Assembly (NCBI GenBank): GCA_942492055.1
Contig: CALODP010000012.1
Span: forward strand, 1 to 10,752
Reading direction: 5' to 3'
Source: CALODP01 sp942492055
Lineage (GTDB): Bacteria; Bacteroidota; Ignavibacteria; Ignavibacteriales; Melioribacteraceae
DNA: 10,752 bases
The notes under the pieces are model-generated. The model ran no database searches. It was not told the DNA's origin and saw nothing but the letters and a program-made list of their open reading frames with translations. This document shows, one piece after another, positions 1 through 5,767 of the stretch (position 1 is its first letter; each line of letters starts with the position of its first letter). Both the position numbers and the translations under genes were made by a program.

Positions 1-1
1 G

Positions 2-505
2 AGTTATGTATTGGTTACTCTCCATCGTCCTAGCAATGTCGATTTTCCGGAGCAAGCTACCAAATTGGTAGATATGTTAAATTACATAGCCGGAAAAAGA
101 CAGGTTATTTTCCCGATTCATCCGAGAACAAGAAAGAACTGGGTGAATTTCGGTTTGATGGAAACATTGAATAAAGATATTATTCTTACCGACCCGATCG
201 GGTATATCGATTTCTTGTCACTAACCAAAAACTCCGAGTTAATATTAACTGACAGTGGTGGCATTCAGGAAGAATCAACTTATCTCGATGTTCAATGCAT
301 CACTTTGAGAACATCAACCGAAAGACCTATCACCTGCGAAGTTGGAACAAATCAGTTGCTTGGAGTCGATCTTGAAAAAGCAAGAATTGCAGCCGATAAA
401 GTATTGAATGGTGAAATAAAAGAAGGAAAAGTACCTGAACTTTGGGACGGGAAAGCTGCTGAAAGAATAGTTCGCATTTTGAACGACAAAGTTTTATTTT
501 CATAA
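2..505 (+). CDS. wecB: UDP-N-acetylglucosamine 2-epimerase (non-hydrolysing), C-terminal part
   Basis: The frame is open from base 2, so the start lies outside the window; the TTG at 11 is an internal Leu codon (SYVLVTLHRP). About 167 residues of the C-terminal half remain. Visible family motifs are TLHRPSN at the left edge, HPRTR (119-133), TDSGGIQEES (from 248) and TSTERP followed by CEVGTNQLLG (314 onward). The DSGG and TERP segments belong to the UDP-binding face of WecB/WbpI-type epimerases. These cytoplasmic enzymes convert UDP-GlcNAc to UDP-ManNAc, or in the WbpI branch epimerise UDP-2,3-diacetamido glucuronic acid. The next gene, 37 bases downstream on the same strand, is a sugar aminotransferase, which slightly favours a WbpI-like role in a diacetamido-uronate pathway. 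Family is secure; exact substrate is not. The symbol is the family name. Confidence 0.9.
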   Translation, partial: SYVLVTLHRPSNVDFPEQATKLVDMLNYIAGKRQVIFPIHPRTRKNWVNFGLMETLNKDIILTDPIGYIDFLSLTKNSELILTDSGGIQEESTYLDVQCITLRTSTERPITCEVGTNQLLGVDLEKARIAADKVLNGEIKEGKVPELWDGKAAERIVRILNDKVLFS

Positions 506-542
506 AGAATTTTTCTAAATCTTATAGATAACGAGGAAAAAA

Positions 543-1709
543 ATGAAAGTACCACTCTTAGATCTTAAGCCTCAGTATCAATCTTTGAAAAAAGAATTGG
601 ATGAGGCGCTAATAAGCATTGCCGAGTCGCAATATTTCATATTAGGCCCTACAGTAAAGAAACTGGAAGAAGAATTCGCTGAATTCTTGGGCTGTAAATA
701 CGCGATAGGTGTATCCTCAGGTACGGACGCTTTGTTGCTTGCTTTAATGGCATGCGATATAAAAGAAGGGGACGAAGTGATATTGCCTACTTATTCCTTC
801 TTCGCTACTGCCGGTGTTGTTGCCAGATTAAACGCTACTCCGGTTTTTGTAGATAGTGATCCGGTTACTTTCAATATCGATCCTTCTAAAATAGAAGAGA
901 AGATTACCGAAAAAACCAAAGCGATTATTCCGGTTCATCTCTACGGACAAGCTGCCGATATGGACCCTATTATGGAAATCGCAAAAAAATATAATCTCAG
1001 AGTAATTGAAGATGGCGCGCAGGCTATCAGTGTTCAATATAAAGATGGTAAATGTGTTGGTACTATCGGGGATTTCGGATGTTATTCCTTCTTCCCGAGT
1101 AAAAATCTCGGTTGCTTCGGCGACGGTGGTTTGGTTGTTACTAACGACGAAAAATTAGCTCATATGGCTGTAATTAAAAGAGTTCATGGTGGCGAACCGA
1201 AATATCATCATCAGGTAATCGGCGGTAACTTCCGTTTGGACGCTATTCAGGCAGCAGTATTGTCTGTTAAATTACCTCACTTGAATGACTGGTCTGCTAA
1301 GAGACGTGAAAACGCCGCCAAATATACCGAACTATTCAAGAATGCAGGATTGGCTACCGAAGAGGGTAAATTGGAATTTGCCGAAGGGGATAAAGTTCTT
1401 CTTCCGAAAGCAATTTACAACACCGCTGAGTTAGCTAATTACCATATTTACAATCAGTATATCATTCGTGTTGAGAATAGAGACGAATTGAAGAATTTCT
1501 TAAACGAGAACGGAGTCGCTTGCGAAATTTATTATCCGATTCCTTTCCATCAACAAGAATGTTTCAAGTATCTCGGTTACAAAGATGGGGATTTCCCGGT
1601 TGCCGAATTTGCAGCACAAACTTCTTTGGCTCTTCCTATCTATCCTGAATTATCGGAAGAACAACTCGAATATGTTGTAAGCAAGATTAAAGAATTTGTT
1701 TTAGGATAA
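543..1709 (+). CDS. DegT/DnrJ/EryC1/StrS-family sugar aminotransferase (WbpE-like)
   Basis: Complete 388-residue protein, the normal length for this PLP-dependent family. A GAGG ribosome site (533-536) lies 6 bases before the ATG. Motifs in order: SSGTDALLLAL near residues 58-68 (phosphate-binding loop region), HLYGQAADMD at 132-141, VIEDGAQA at 154-161 with D157 expected to hold the PLP ring nitrogen, and SFFPSKNLGCFGDGG at 182-196 with K187 as the expected Schiff-base lysine. The C-terminal YYPIPFHQQE segment is also typical. Such cytoplasmic enzymes transfer an amino group, usually from glutamate, to a 3- or 4-keto nucleotide sugar. The HLYGQ-ADMD pattern and the adjacent epimerase resemble WbpE/WbpI, which act in UDP-ManNAc(3NAc)A synthesis for O-antigen; this is an inference, and dTDP-sugar 3-aminotransferases (FdtB/QdtB) look similar. 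A hairpin terminator follows. Confidence 0.92.
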   Translation: MKVPLLDLKPQYQSLKKELDEALISIAESQYFILGPTVKKLEEEFAEFLGCKYAIGVSSGTDALLLALMACDIKEGDEVILPTYSFFATAGVVARLNATPVFVDSDPVTFNIDPSKIEEKITEKTKAIIPVHLYGQAADMDPIMEIAKKYNLRVIEDGAQAISVQYKDGKCVGTIGDFGCYSFFPSKNLGCFGDGGLVVTNDEKLAHMAVIKRVHGGEPKYHHQVIGGNFRLDAIQAAVLSVKLPHLNDWSAKRRENAAKYTELFKNAGLATEEGKLEFAEGDKVLLPKAIYNTAELANYHIYNQYIIRVENRDELKNFLNENGVACEIYYPIPFHQQECFKYLGYKDGDFPVAEFAAQTSLALPIYPELSEEQLEYVVSKIKEFVLG

Positions 1710-1718
1710 AGATATTAA

Positions 1719-1746
1719 GCTGCTCTACTCTGTAGGGCAGCACTTT
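1719..1746 (+). terminator. Rho-independent terminator after the aminotransferase gene
   Basis: A 10-bp stem (GCTGCTCTAC at 1719-1728 against GTAGGGCAGC at 1732-1741, with one T-G wobble) closes a TCT loop and is followed by CTTTT. It begins 9 bases after the stop codon. The T tract is short, but a run of eight T (1762-1769) follows a little further on. It separates the nucleotide-sugar genes from the lipoprotein gene. Confidence 0.75.
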
Positions 1747-1775
1747 TCCGAAATACCTTCCTTTTTTTTATTTCA

Positions 1776-1804
1776 TTGATTAATAGAATCTCTCCTGTTA
1801 CATT
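1776..1804 (+). promoter_or_regulatory. Putative sigma70-type promoter for the lipoprotein gene
   Basis: TTGATT (1776-1781) and TACATT (1799-1804) are separated by 17 bases, close to the -35/-10 consensus. It sits just after the terminator at 1719-1746 and would start transcription near 1811, about 46 bases before the ATG at 1857. Called by eye in AT-rich DNA, where chance matches are common. Confidence 0.4.
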
Positions 1805-1843
1805 ATCTCTCATCATGTCAAATCTTTTTCCACGTCACAGCAT

Positions 1844-1848
1844 AGGAG
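1844..1848 (+). promoter_or_regulatory. Shine-Dalgarno site fixing the start at 1857
   Basis: AGGAG lies 8 bases before the ATG at 1857. This start gives a protein that opens directly with a lipoprotein signal peptide, whereas the longer open frame from ATT at 1776 would put 27 odd residues in front of it. Confidence 0.7.
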
Positions 1849-1856
1849 AGAACAAC

Positions 1857-2663
1857 ATGCGTAGAGTATTATTACTTATTTCCTGTTTGCTTCTGTTTGC
1901 TGCCTGTACCCAAAAGAAAAAACATATTGTTTTTGAGTCGCTCGATCTTTCTTCCGAAAATGTAAAAATCTTCCTATTACCTCTCGGGAATAAGCATGAT
2001 AGTACCAGATACGAATCATTGAAAAATCCTGTTGTTATAGAGAACCGAGAGATAATAAGAGAAATAAAGAAAGGATGGGTGTTCTCCGAAGCAAAACCAA
2101 AAAAGGGGATGATTGTTACTCATAAGATGTTGATTAAGGATGGCAACAAGGATCTCTTTGCTGTTTGGTTTGATAGAGATTTGGAAATACTTATTTGGAA
2201 TGAAGAGCTGTTGATTTTTGAGAAAGATAAACTGATAAAGTATAGAGATTCTTTTAGAACACTTACCGAAAAACGAATGAGATTTTCCGATATTTCCACT
2301 GCGAGAGATTTCGTAAACTCTGTTCGGGAAAACGGAGGAATTGTCAAAAATATCAAGCCGAAACTCGGGTATTGGGAAAAATATGAGGGAGTCTATTCTC
2401 TTAAAAGAAGTAGAGGAGAGTTAAAGCCGATTAGAAACGTCGGGAAAGTAAGAGCCGAAATTAAGAAGGATTTCAAGAATAAGGAGTTTTATCTGATTGA
2501 CTATACTTTCGAGGAGGATTCCGATTCCTTATTGATTACAATCGCTTCTAACTCGGCCTATTGCGATTATTTCCCTAAAGGCTACAGATTGGTAAAAGAA
2601 TTTGAGCCGGTTACGGAGATTGTTGTGGATTGTATCATACTTGAAGAGGATGGGGAAAAGTAA
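1857..2663 (+). CDS. Hypothetical lipoprotein (268 aa)
   Basis: I do not recognise the family. The N-terminus MRRVLLLISCLLLFAACTQ is a clear lipoprotein signal peptide: two Arg, a hydrophobic stretch, and the lipobox FAAC with Cys17 as the lipidation site. The mature part is highly charged and rich in Lys, Glu and Ile, with no membrane segment or cysteine cluster typical of a known enzyme. It probably sits on the periplasmic or outer face of the envelope; Thr follows the Cys, so there is no Asp+2 inner-membrane retention signal as known from E. coli. AGGAG at 1844-1848 supports this start. It probably begins a new transcript, lying between a terminator and another putative promoter. Being real and a lipoprotein is well supported; function is unknown. 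Confidence 0.82.
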   Translation: MRRVLLLISCLLLFAACTQKKKHIVFESLDLSSENVKIFLLPLGNKHDSTRYESLKNPVVIENREIIREIKKGWVFSEAKPKKGMIVTHKMLIKDGNKDLFAVWFDRDLEILIWNEELLIFEKDKLIKYRDSFRTLTEKRMRFSDISTARDFVNSVRENGGIVKNIKPKLGYWEKYEGVYSLKRSRGELKPIRNVGKVRAEIKKDFKNKEFYLIDYTFEEDSDSLLITIASNSAYCDYFPKGYRLVKEFEPVTEIVVDCIILEEDGEK

Positions 2664-2673
2664 ATTATTAAAA

Positions 2674-2704
2674 TTGACTCAGATGAAACGTTTTCGTATT
2701 TTTG
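2674..2704 (+). promoter_or_regulatory. Putative promoter for the second lipoprotein gene
   Basis: TTGACT (2674-2679), 17 bases, then TATTTT (2697-2702). The downstream part also reads TATTTTTG (2697-2704), matching the Bacteroidota -7 consensus TAnnTTTG, so the site is plausible under either sigma type. The expected start near 2709 leaves about 30 bases of leader before the ATG at 2738. Confidence 0.4.
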
Positions 2705-2737
2705 TTTGGAATTTAATAATTAGGGTCTTCAAAAAAG

Positions 2738-3307
2738 ATGAAATATTATTTACTGTTATTCGTTTTTCTCCTTTATAGTTGTGCTAGCTACGAAATTGTT
2801 AAAAACACTCAAAGTGATGAATTTGATTTACATAAGTTCGAAGAGAGTACAATTTCTGTATATTATGCGGATTTGCTAGCGAATTCTAAATTTAATGAAA
2901 GACCTCCCTCAGATATTGTAATGAAGTATATTAAAAAAGCCTTTGCTACCAGGTTACCCCATATAAACTTGCAAGAAGGGAGCCTCTCTCTTCCAAAATC
3001 CTATTTGGGGGAACTATCGTTACATCCCGAAAAAGAGATGGAAGAATTTTTGAAAAAGCAAAAATGTGATTTTGTTGTGATTTTTACTCTAGTGGGGAAT
3101 GATATTTTTGTGGCTACTCCAGGAGATGGAGATATTGAAATCGGAGATGGTGGGCCGGCTAGTAATCATTCTATTATCGTTGAGATTTGGGATCCTCACT
3201 CGAATAGTAAGCTTCTGGATTTTTCTGTTTATCAAATAGGAAGGGGAGGGGTTAATTCCTGCATTAAGAACGCAGCCGAATATTTGGCTAATCCTAATAA
3301 ATACTAA
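2738..3307 (+). CDS. Hypothetical lipoprotein (189 aa)
   Basis: Not recognised. MKYYLLLFVFLLYSCASYE is a lipoprotein signal peptide with lipobox LYSC and Cys15 as the predicted lipidation site. The mature region contains KCDFVVIFTLVGNDIFVA (hydrophobic strand-like), then a Gly/Asp-rich turn GDGDIEIGDGG and SIIVEIWDPHSNSKLLDF. This 'CDFVVIF ... VEIWDP..KLL' alternation recalls small alpha/beta periplasmic lipoproteins that report on a stress or envelope component, but I cannot assign a family. No strong Shine-Dalgarno site is visible before the ATG. It follows the other lipoprotein after 74 bases and has its own putative promoter. By eye the gene is more AT-rich in codon choice than the aminotransferase or GH92 genes, which might mean a separate origin. 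Confidence 0.8.
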   Translation: MKYYLLLFVFLLYSCASYEIVKNTQSDEFDLHKFEESTISVYYADLLANSKFNERPPSDIVMKYIKKAFATRLPHINLQEGSLSLPKSYLGELSLHPEKEMEEFLKKQKCDFVVIFTLVGNDIFVATPGDGDIEIGDGGPASNHSIIVEIWDPHSNSKLLDFSVYQIGRGGVNSCIKNAAEYLANPNKY

Positions 3308-3354
3308 TTAGTGCTAATTCTATTTCACTCAAAACAATATTGAGGAGCATATAA

Positions 3355-3654
3355 ATGGGTTGGGGAACAATTGCACATTCGATGAAGACGATGCTCGATA
3401 ATCGCAAGAAATTGAGAGATAAATCAGAATTCTATGACAAATATGAAACGATGGTTCCTAATACTAAAATCTCAGACGAAAGCAGGTATTCTCCTAAAGG
3501 GAGAAGCTTGATGAACGAAAGGTTAAATCGCAGGAGAAGTTTTCAATTCGTAGGTACGATAATAAGAACTTCCATTTTTACTCTGATCTTACTCCTTTTT
3601 TCTTACGGGCTTTTAAGATTTATTTGGGCTGCTATTATCTCTTTATTTCAATAG
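3355..3654 (+). CDS. Small membrane-anchored protein of unknown function (99 aa)
   Basis: An excellent ribosome site, GAGGAG (3342-3347), precedes the ATG by 7 bases, so this small gene is probably real. Residues 1-63 are hydrophilic and strongly basic (KKLRDK, KGR, NERLNRRR). Residues 66-97 form one long hydrophobic segment, or two short ones broken at Arg88. The positive charge before the segment predicts a cytoplasmic N-terminus and a tail anchored in the inner membrane. No signal peptide or enzyme motif is seen. It lies 47 bases after a lipoprotein gene and before trmO on the same strand. Family not recognised. Confidence 0.72.
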   Translation: MGWGTIAHSMKTMLDNRKKLRDKSEFYDKYETMVPNTKISDESRYSPKGRSLMNERLNRRRSFQFVGTIIRTSIFTLILLLFSYGLLRFIWAAIISLFQ

Positions 3655-3710
3655 TCTTTGTAGATAGGTAGATGCAATTATGCGAGTTCCAAGCTAAATC
3701 AAATTTTCAT

Positions 3711-3715
3711 GAGGA
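3711..3715 (+). promoter_or_regulatory. Shine-Dalgarno site favouring the trmO start at 3720
   Basis: GAGGA ends 4 bases before the ATG at 3720, slightly close. The alternative ATG at 3672 has only a GGTAG before it and adds 16 residues ahead of the conserved domain, so 3720 is preferred. Confidence 0.5.
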
Positions 3716-3719
3716 TTCA

Positions 3720-4208
3720 ATGAAAAACAGAGAAACAACATACATCAATATCGGTATCATCAGTTCTCCGCACAAATCAATTGAAGGAATCCCGATACAA
3801 CCGGTCGGGGCAAAAGGGATAGAAGGGGAAATTGAATTAAAGGAGGAATTCACAGAAGGCTTAAAGGATCTTGATCGGTTCTCCCATATCATTGTTATCT
3901 ACGATTTTCACAAATCGAATGAATTCAAATTGACAGTGAAACCTTTTCTCGACAAAGAACCTCATGGTATCTTCGCTACCAGAGCTCCAAAACGACCAAA
4001 CCCAATCGGCCTATCCGTGCTTAAGTTAAACAAAATCGAAAAGAACATTCTTTATGTAGAAAATGTTGATATTCTTGACGGAACCCCTGTCTTAGATATT
4101 AAACCTTACGTTAGCCGTTTCGATTTCGTGGAAGATGAAAAAAACGGATGGCTGGAACGAAATATTGCCGAATCCGTTAACAAAAGATCAGATAAAAGAT
4201 TCGAATAA
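3720..4208 (+). CDS. trmO: tRNA (N6-threonylcarbamoyladenosine(37)-N6)-methyltransferase TrmO (TsaA domain)
   Basis: A 162-residue protein covering the whole TsaA/TrmO beta-barrel domain. Family signatures are YINIGIISSPHK (8-19), the DLDRFSHIIVIYDFH stretch (50-64), GIFATRAPKRPNPIGLS (83-99) and DILDGTPVLDIKPY (117-130). Known TrmO enzymes use S-adenosylmethionine to methylate N6 of t6A at position 37 of ANN-decoding tRNAs such as tRNA-Thr, giving m6t6A and fine-tuning decoding in the cytoplasm. The E. coli protein is about 235 residues with a C-terminal extension; this one stops soon after the core domain, as many short homologues do. It precedes a deformylase-like gene after 179 bases, so the two translation-related genes may share context but not obviously a transcript. 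Family confident; target tRNA inferred. Confidence 0.9.
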   Translation: MKNRETTYINIGIISSPHKSIEGIPIQPVGAKGIEGEIELKEEFTEGLKDLDRFSHIIVIYDFHKSNEFKLTVKPFLDKEPHGIFATRAPKRPNPIGLSVLKLNKIEKNILYVENVDILDGTPVLDIKPYVSRFDFVEDEKNGWLERNIAESVNKRSDKRFE

Positions 4209-4387
4209 TTATTTTGGCCTTTTTGAAGTAGTGAATGGTATAAATAGTTCCGAAGGCTATATTTGAAAAAGCAAAGAATACTACTTCTCAATATTAAGTT
4301 TCAGATTTATTTAAGTTGTGGTTTGTCGGATATCTTAATTTGTTATATATTTAACCCGGTTATATGATTATATAATAAGAGGAAGCG

Positions 4388-4900
4388 ATGTCAATCAAGA
4401 GAGTTTTGCAGATAGGCAACGAAGCGTTGCGTTTGAAATCCAAATCGGTGAATATAGATGAAGAGGATGTTTCCGAAATAATAACAGATCTGCAAGATAC
4501 TCTTCGTGCCGTTAAGGATGAGAAAGGAATCGGGCGTGGGATTGCGGCTCCTCAAATTGGAGTACTCAAACGAATTATATATGCCGAATGTGGGAATAAA
4601 GAGTTTGTTATGATAAATCCCGAAATTACTTCCAAAAGCAAAGAGACTTTCGAAGTGTGGGATAGCTGTTTCAGTGCCGATATTGCTTTTTTCGGAATGA
4701 CAGTCCGCCACAAATATATTTCGGTAATATATATAAACGACAAAGGGGAGAGAGTAAGCGAAAACTTCTCCGACGATCTCTCGGAACTATTCCAGCATGA
4801 AATAGATCACCTCAACGGCATTCTCTTCACAGACAGAATAATCGGGAACAAGATTATAATGAGAGGGGAATGGGAGAAAATAAAAGAAAATCCGGAGTAA
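4388..4900 (+). CDS. def: Peptide deformylase-like protein with variant motif II
   Basis: 170 residues, the usual size for a peptide deformylase, the metalloenzyme that removes formyl from nascent N-terminal Met. AGAGGA (4378-4383) precedes the ATG. Motif I is intact: GRGIAAPQ at 49-56. Motif III is intact: HEIDH at 137-141, giving two His metal ligands and the catalytic Glu138. Motif II, normally EGCLS, reads DSCFS (92-96): the metal-ligand Cys94 is kept but the preceding Gly is Ser and Leu is Phe. All three metal ligands and the catalytic Glu are present, so activity is likely, but this resembles the divergent (type III or accessory) homologues more than the housekeeping enzyme. A second canonical def elsewhere in the genome would make this a paralogue. 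No fmt, the usual def partner, is seen nearby. Confidence 0.85.
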   Translation: MSIKRVLQIGNEALRLKSKSVNIDEEDVSEIITDLQDTLRAVKDEKGIGRGIAAPQIGVLKRIIYAECGNKEFVMINPEITSKSKETFEVWDSCFSADIAFFGMTVRHKYISVIYINDKGERVSENFSDDLSELFQHEIDHLNGILFTDRIIGNKIIMRGEWEKIKENPE

Positions 4901-4905
4901 TCTAT

Positions 4906-5022
4906 TTGAAAAAACTAACCGCTATTGCTCTTATTATTTGTGGGGTGGTAGGGAATATATTTATCCTCTCTTCTGTTCATTCTACCAAAAGGCTACCTGA
5001 TATTAGTATGCATACTCTCTAA
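4906..5022 (+). pseudogene. Short signal-peptide ORF, possibly a gene interrupted by a TAA
   Basis: Starting from TTG at 4906, with GGAG (4893-4896) inside the end of the deformylase gene, the frame encodes 38 residues beginning MKKLTAIALIICGVVGN, a convincing signal peptide or membrane anchor. TAA at 5020-5022 ends it. The same frame then stays open for 29 more codons (DLPDGTKVEANEPQ...) to a second TAA at 5110-5112. This fits either a tiny exported protein or the remnant of a longer exported protein broken by a nonsense change. The ribosome site and the 5-base gap suggest coupling to the deformylase gene. The unusual TTG start and small size keep confidence modest; chance alone could give a 29-codon open stretch. 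Confidence 0.4.
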
Positions 5023-5154
5023 GATCTCCCTGACGGAACCAAAGTCGAAGCAAACGAACCTCAAACTAAAACCGCTTCGATTTTCCAACCAACTATCTTG
5101 CTTCATCCCTAAAGAGATTATTTTTTTATATCAGTAATATACCGCGCCAGATTG

Positions 5155-5238
5155 TGTCGGAATGTTTCCGAAGGGGGCGGGATGTTTCCGAAGGGTGTCG
5201 GAATGTTTCCGAAGGGTGTCTGGACGTTTCCGAAAGGG
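5155..5238. repeat. Tandem repeat, four units of 20-22 bp
   Basis: Units at 5155-5175, 5176-5195, 5196-5216 and 5217-5238 share a core close to TGTTTCCGAAGGG (the last reads CGTTTCCGAAAGGG), preceded by a variable TGTCGGA or GGCGGGA. There are no unique spacers, so it is not CRISPR-like. Unit length is not a multiple of three throughout, arguing against protein-coding repeats. Confidence 0.9.
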
Positions 5239-5256
5239 GGAGGACTGGACCCCCTT
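5234..5256. repeat. Hairpin AAGGGGG / CCCCCTT
   Basis: A 7-bp perfect inverted repeat (5234-5240 with 5250-5256) around a 9-base loop, using the end of the last tandem unit as its left arm. No T tract follows, so it is not an obvious terminator on the plus strand. Confidence 0.6.
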
Positions 5257-5257
5257 C

Positions 5258-5278
5258 AACAACCCGAAGGGGTTTGTT
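5258..5278. repeat. Hairpin AACAACCC / GGGTTTGTT
   Basis: Eight pairs (5258-5265 with 5270-5278) with one bulged T and a GAAG loop, immediately after the preceding hairpin. Together the two could form a double stem-loop. A weak terminator role for read-through from the deformylase side is possible, but the T content afterwards is only moderate. Confidence 0.5.
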
Positions 5279-5323
5279 ATATAAATTTGTTTCTCCCCGA
5301 AATGAAAATAATTTTTCCCATTA

Positions 5324-5389
5324 GCTTTTGCTCTTTTCTGTGTTCTCTGGGCTCTCTGAGCTCTCTGTGGTAGTTCGCTCTTGTTCTGG
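5324..5389. repeat. CTCTGTG/CTGTGGT interspersed repeat, copy A
   Basis: Contains iterated CTCTG steps (TTCTCTGGGCTCTCTGAG and CTCTCTGTGGT) and ends TCGCTCTTGTTCTGG (5375-5389). Read on the minus strand it is the CCACAGAG...CAGAGAACACAG pattern that I recognise as a widespread intergenic repeat in diverse bacteria, often mis-called as proteins with HRGHGGHRE or QRAQRAQRT strings. Copy B lies about 195 bases downstream. Confidence 0.75.
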
Positions 5390-5396
5390 TCACTGT

Positions 5397-5428
5397 CGTA
5401 GATCCGGTTGAAAATTCGGTAATCTACG
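5397..5428. repeat. Bulged hairpin CGTAGATCCG / CGG..ATCTACG
   Basis: CGTAGAT (5397-5403) pairs perfectly with ATCTACG (5422-5428); CCG (5404-5406) can extend the stem with CGG (5417-5419) past a two-base bulge. It lies between the two CTCTGTG copies and may be part of the same repeat element. Confidence 0.6.
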
Positions 5429-5447
5429 AACCATTGCTTCAAGCCAG

Positions 5448-5493
5448 GCTTTTGACTGGTTGAAAACCATGCTCCTGACTGGTCGAAGTGTTC
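5448..5493. repeat. 23-bp tandem pair with a relative downstream of GH92
   Basis: Two adjacent 23-base units (5448-5470 and 5471-5493) share GCT..TGACTGGT.GAA. The first, with its left flank, contains AGCCAGGCTTTTGAC (5442-5456), found again exactly and in the same orientation at 8205-8219. Confidence 0.7.
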
Positions 5494-5519
5494 CGTGGTG
5501 AAGCTTTTTCCTTTTTGTC

Positions 5520-5604
5520 CTTCGCTCTTGCCCTTCTCTGTGTCCTCCGTGCCCTCTGTGGTAAGTCGCTCTTGTTTCTCTGTGGTGAATCGCCCTTGCT
5601 CTGG
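5520..5604. repeat. CTCTGTG/CTGTGGT interspersed repeat, copy B
   Basis: Longer copy of the repeat at 5324-5389: TTCTCTGTGTCCTCCGTGCC, then CTCTGTGGTAAGTCGCTCTTG, then TTTCTCTGTGGTGAA and TCGCCCTTGCTCTGG (5590-5604). The terminal TCGC-CTTG-TCTGG block occurs in both copies. The internal TCGCTCTTG (5566-5574) suggests a further partial duplication. Confidence 0.75.
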
Positions 5605-5767
5605 CGGAAGTCTCCTCTCTGTATGGGAAGTCTGTTTTGATCGCCAATCGGAATGTGAAAATCGAGGAGAATAATCCTTTTTCCTTTGCGTTATCAACTC
5701 GGAATAATTATTATTTTAGGCAAATAAAGTATCATATTGTTTCTCTTATTCATCTTGCGGATAAATA

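Larger units (their letters stand above)
5113..5767. other. Non-coding, repeat-rich intergenic region upstream of GH92
   Basis: About 655 bases without a credible gene. It holds, in order, a tandem repeat (5155-5238), two hairpins (5234-5278), one copy of a CTCTGTG-rich repeat (5324-5389), a bulged hairpin (5397-5428), a 23-bp tandem pair (5448-5493), and a second CTCTGTG-rich copy (5520-5604). Both strands have long open frames here, the longest on the minus strand (5131-5697), but these follow from stop-free repeats: the translations are low-complexity and carry no domain. The last 160 bases before the GH92 ATG are AT-rich and must contain its promoter, which I could not place firmly. Confidence 0.7.

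Noticed and set aside
3306..3319. AATTAG/CTAATT hairpin after the second lipoprotein gene
   Set aside because: AT-only short stem with a 2-base loop overlapping the stop codon and no T run; not convincing as a terminator.
4216..4256. Terminator after trmO (GCCTT ... AAGGC)
   Set aside because: Only a 5-bp stem with a loop of about 30 bases and no T tract after it.
4371..4376. Consensus TATAAT as a -10 box for the deformylase gene
   Set aside because: Transcription would begin almost at the ATG and the site abuts the ribosome site; no -35 element lies at proper distance. The region is simply AT-rich.
5155..5238. CRISPR array
   Set aside because: Units abut each other with no unique spacers, the units are too short, and there are no cas genes.
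5152..5373. 73-codon plus-strand frame with MFPKGV repeats
   Set aside because: The repeated peptide comes from the tandem DNA repeat; units of 20, 21 and 22 bp do not keep frame, and there is no ribosome site.
5131..5697. 188-codon open frame on the minus strand
   Set aside because: It runs through tandem repeats, two CTCTGTG-type repeat copies and hairpins; the translation is low-complexity with no domain, and this repeat family is known to make false proteins.
5685..5719. Bacteroidota-type promoter (TTTG ... TATTTTAG) before GH92
   Set aside because: The -7 element has one mismatch and the spacing of 23 bases is long, so I could not support it as a feature.
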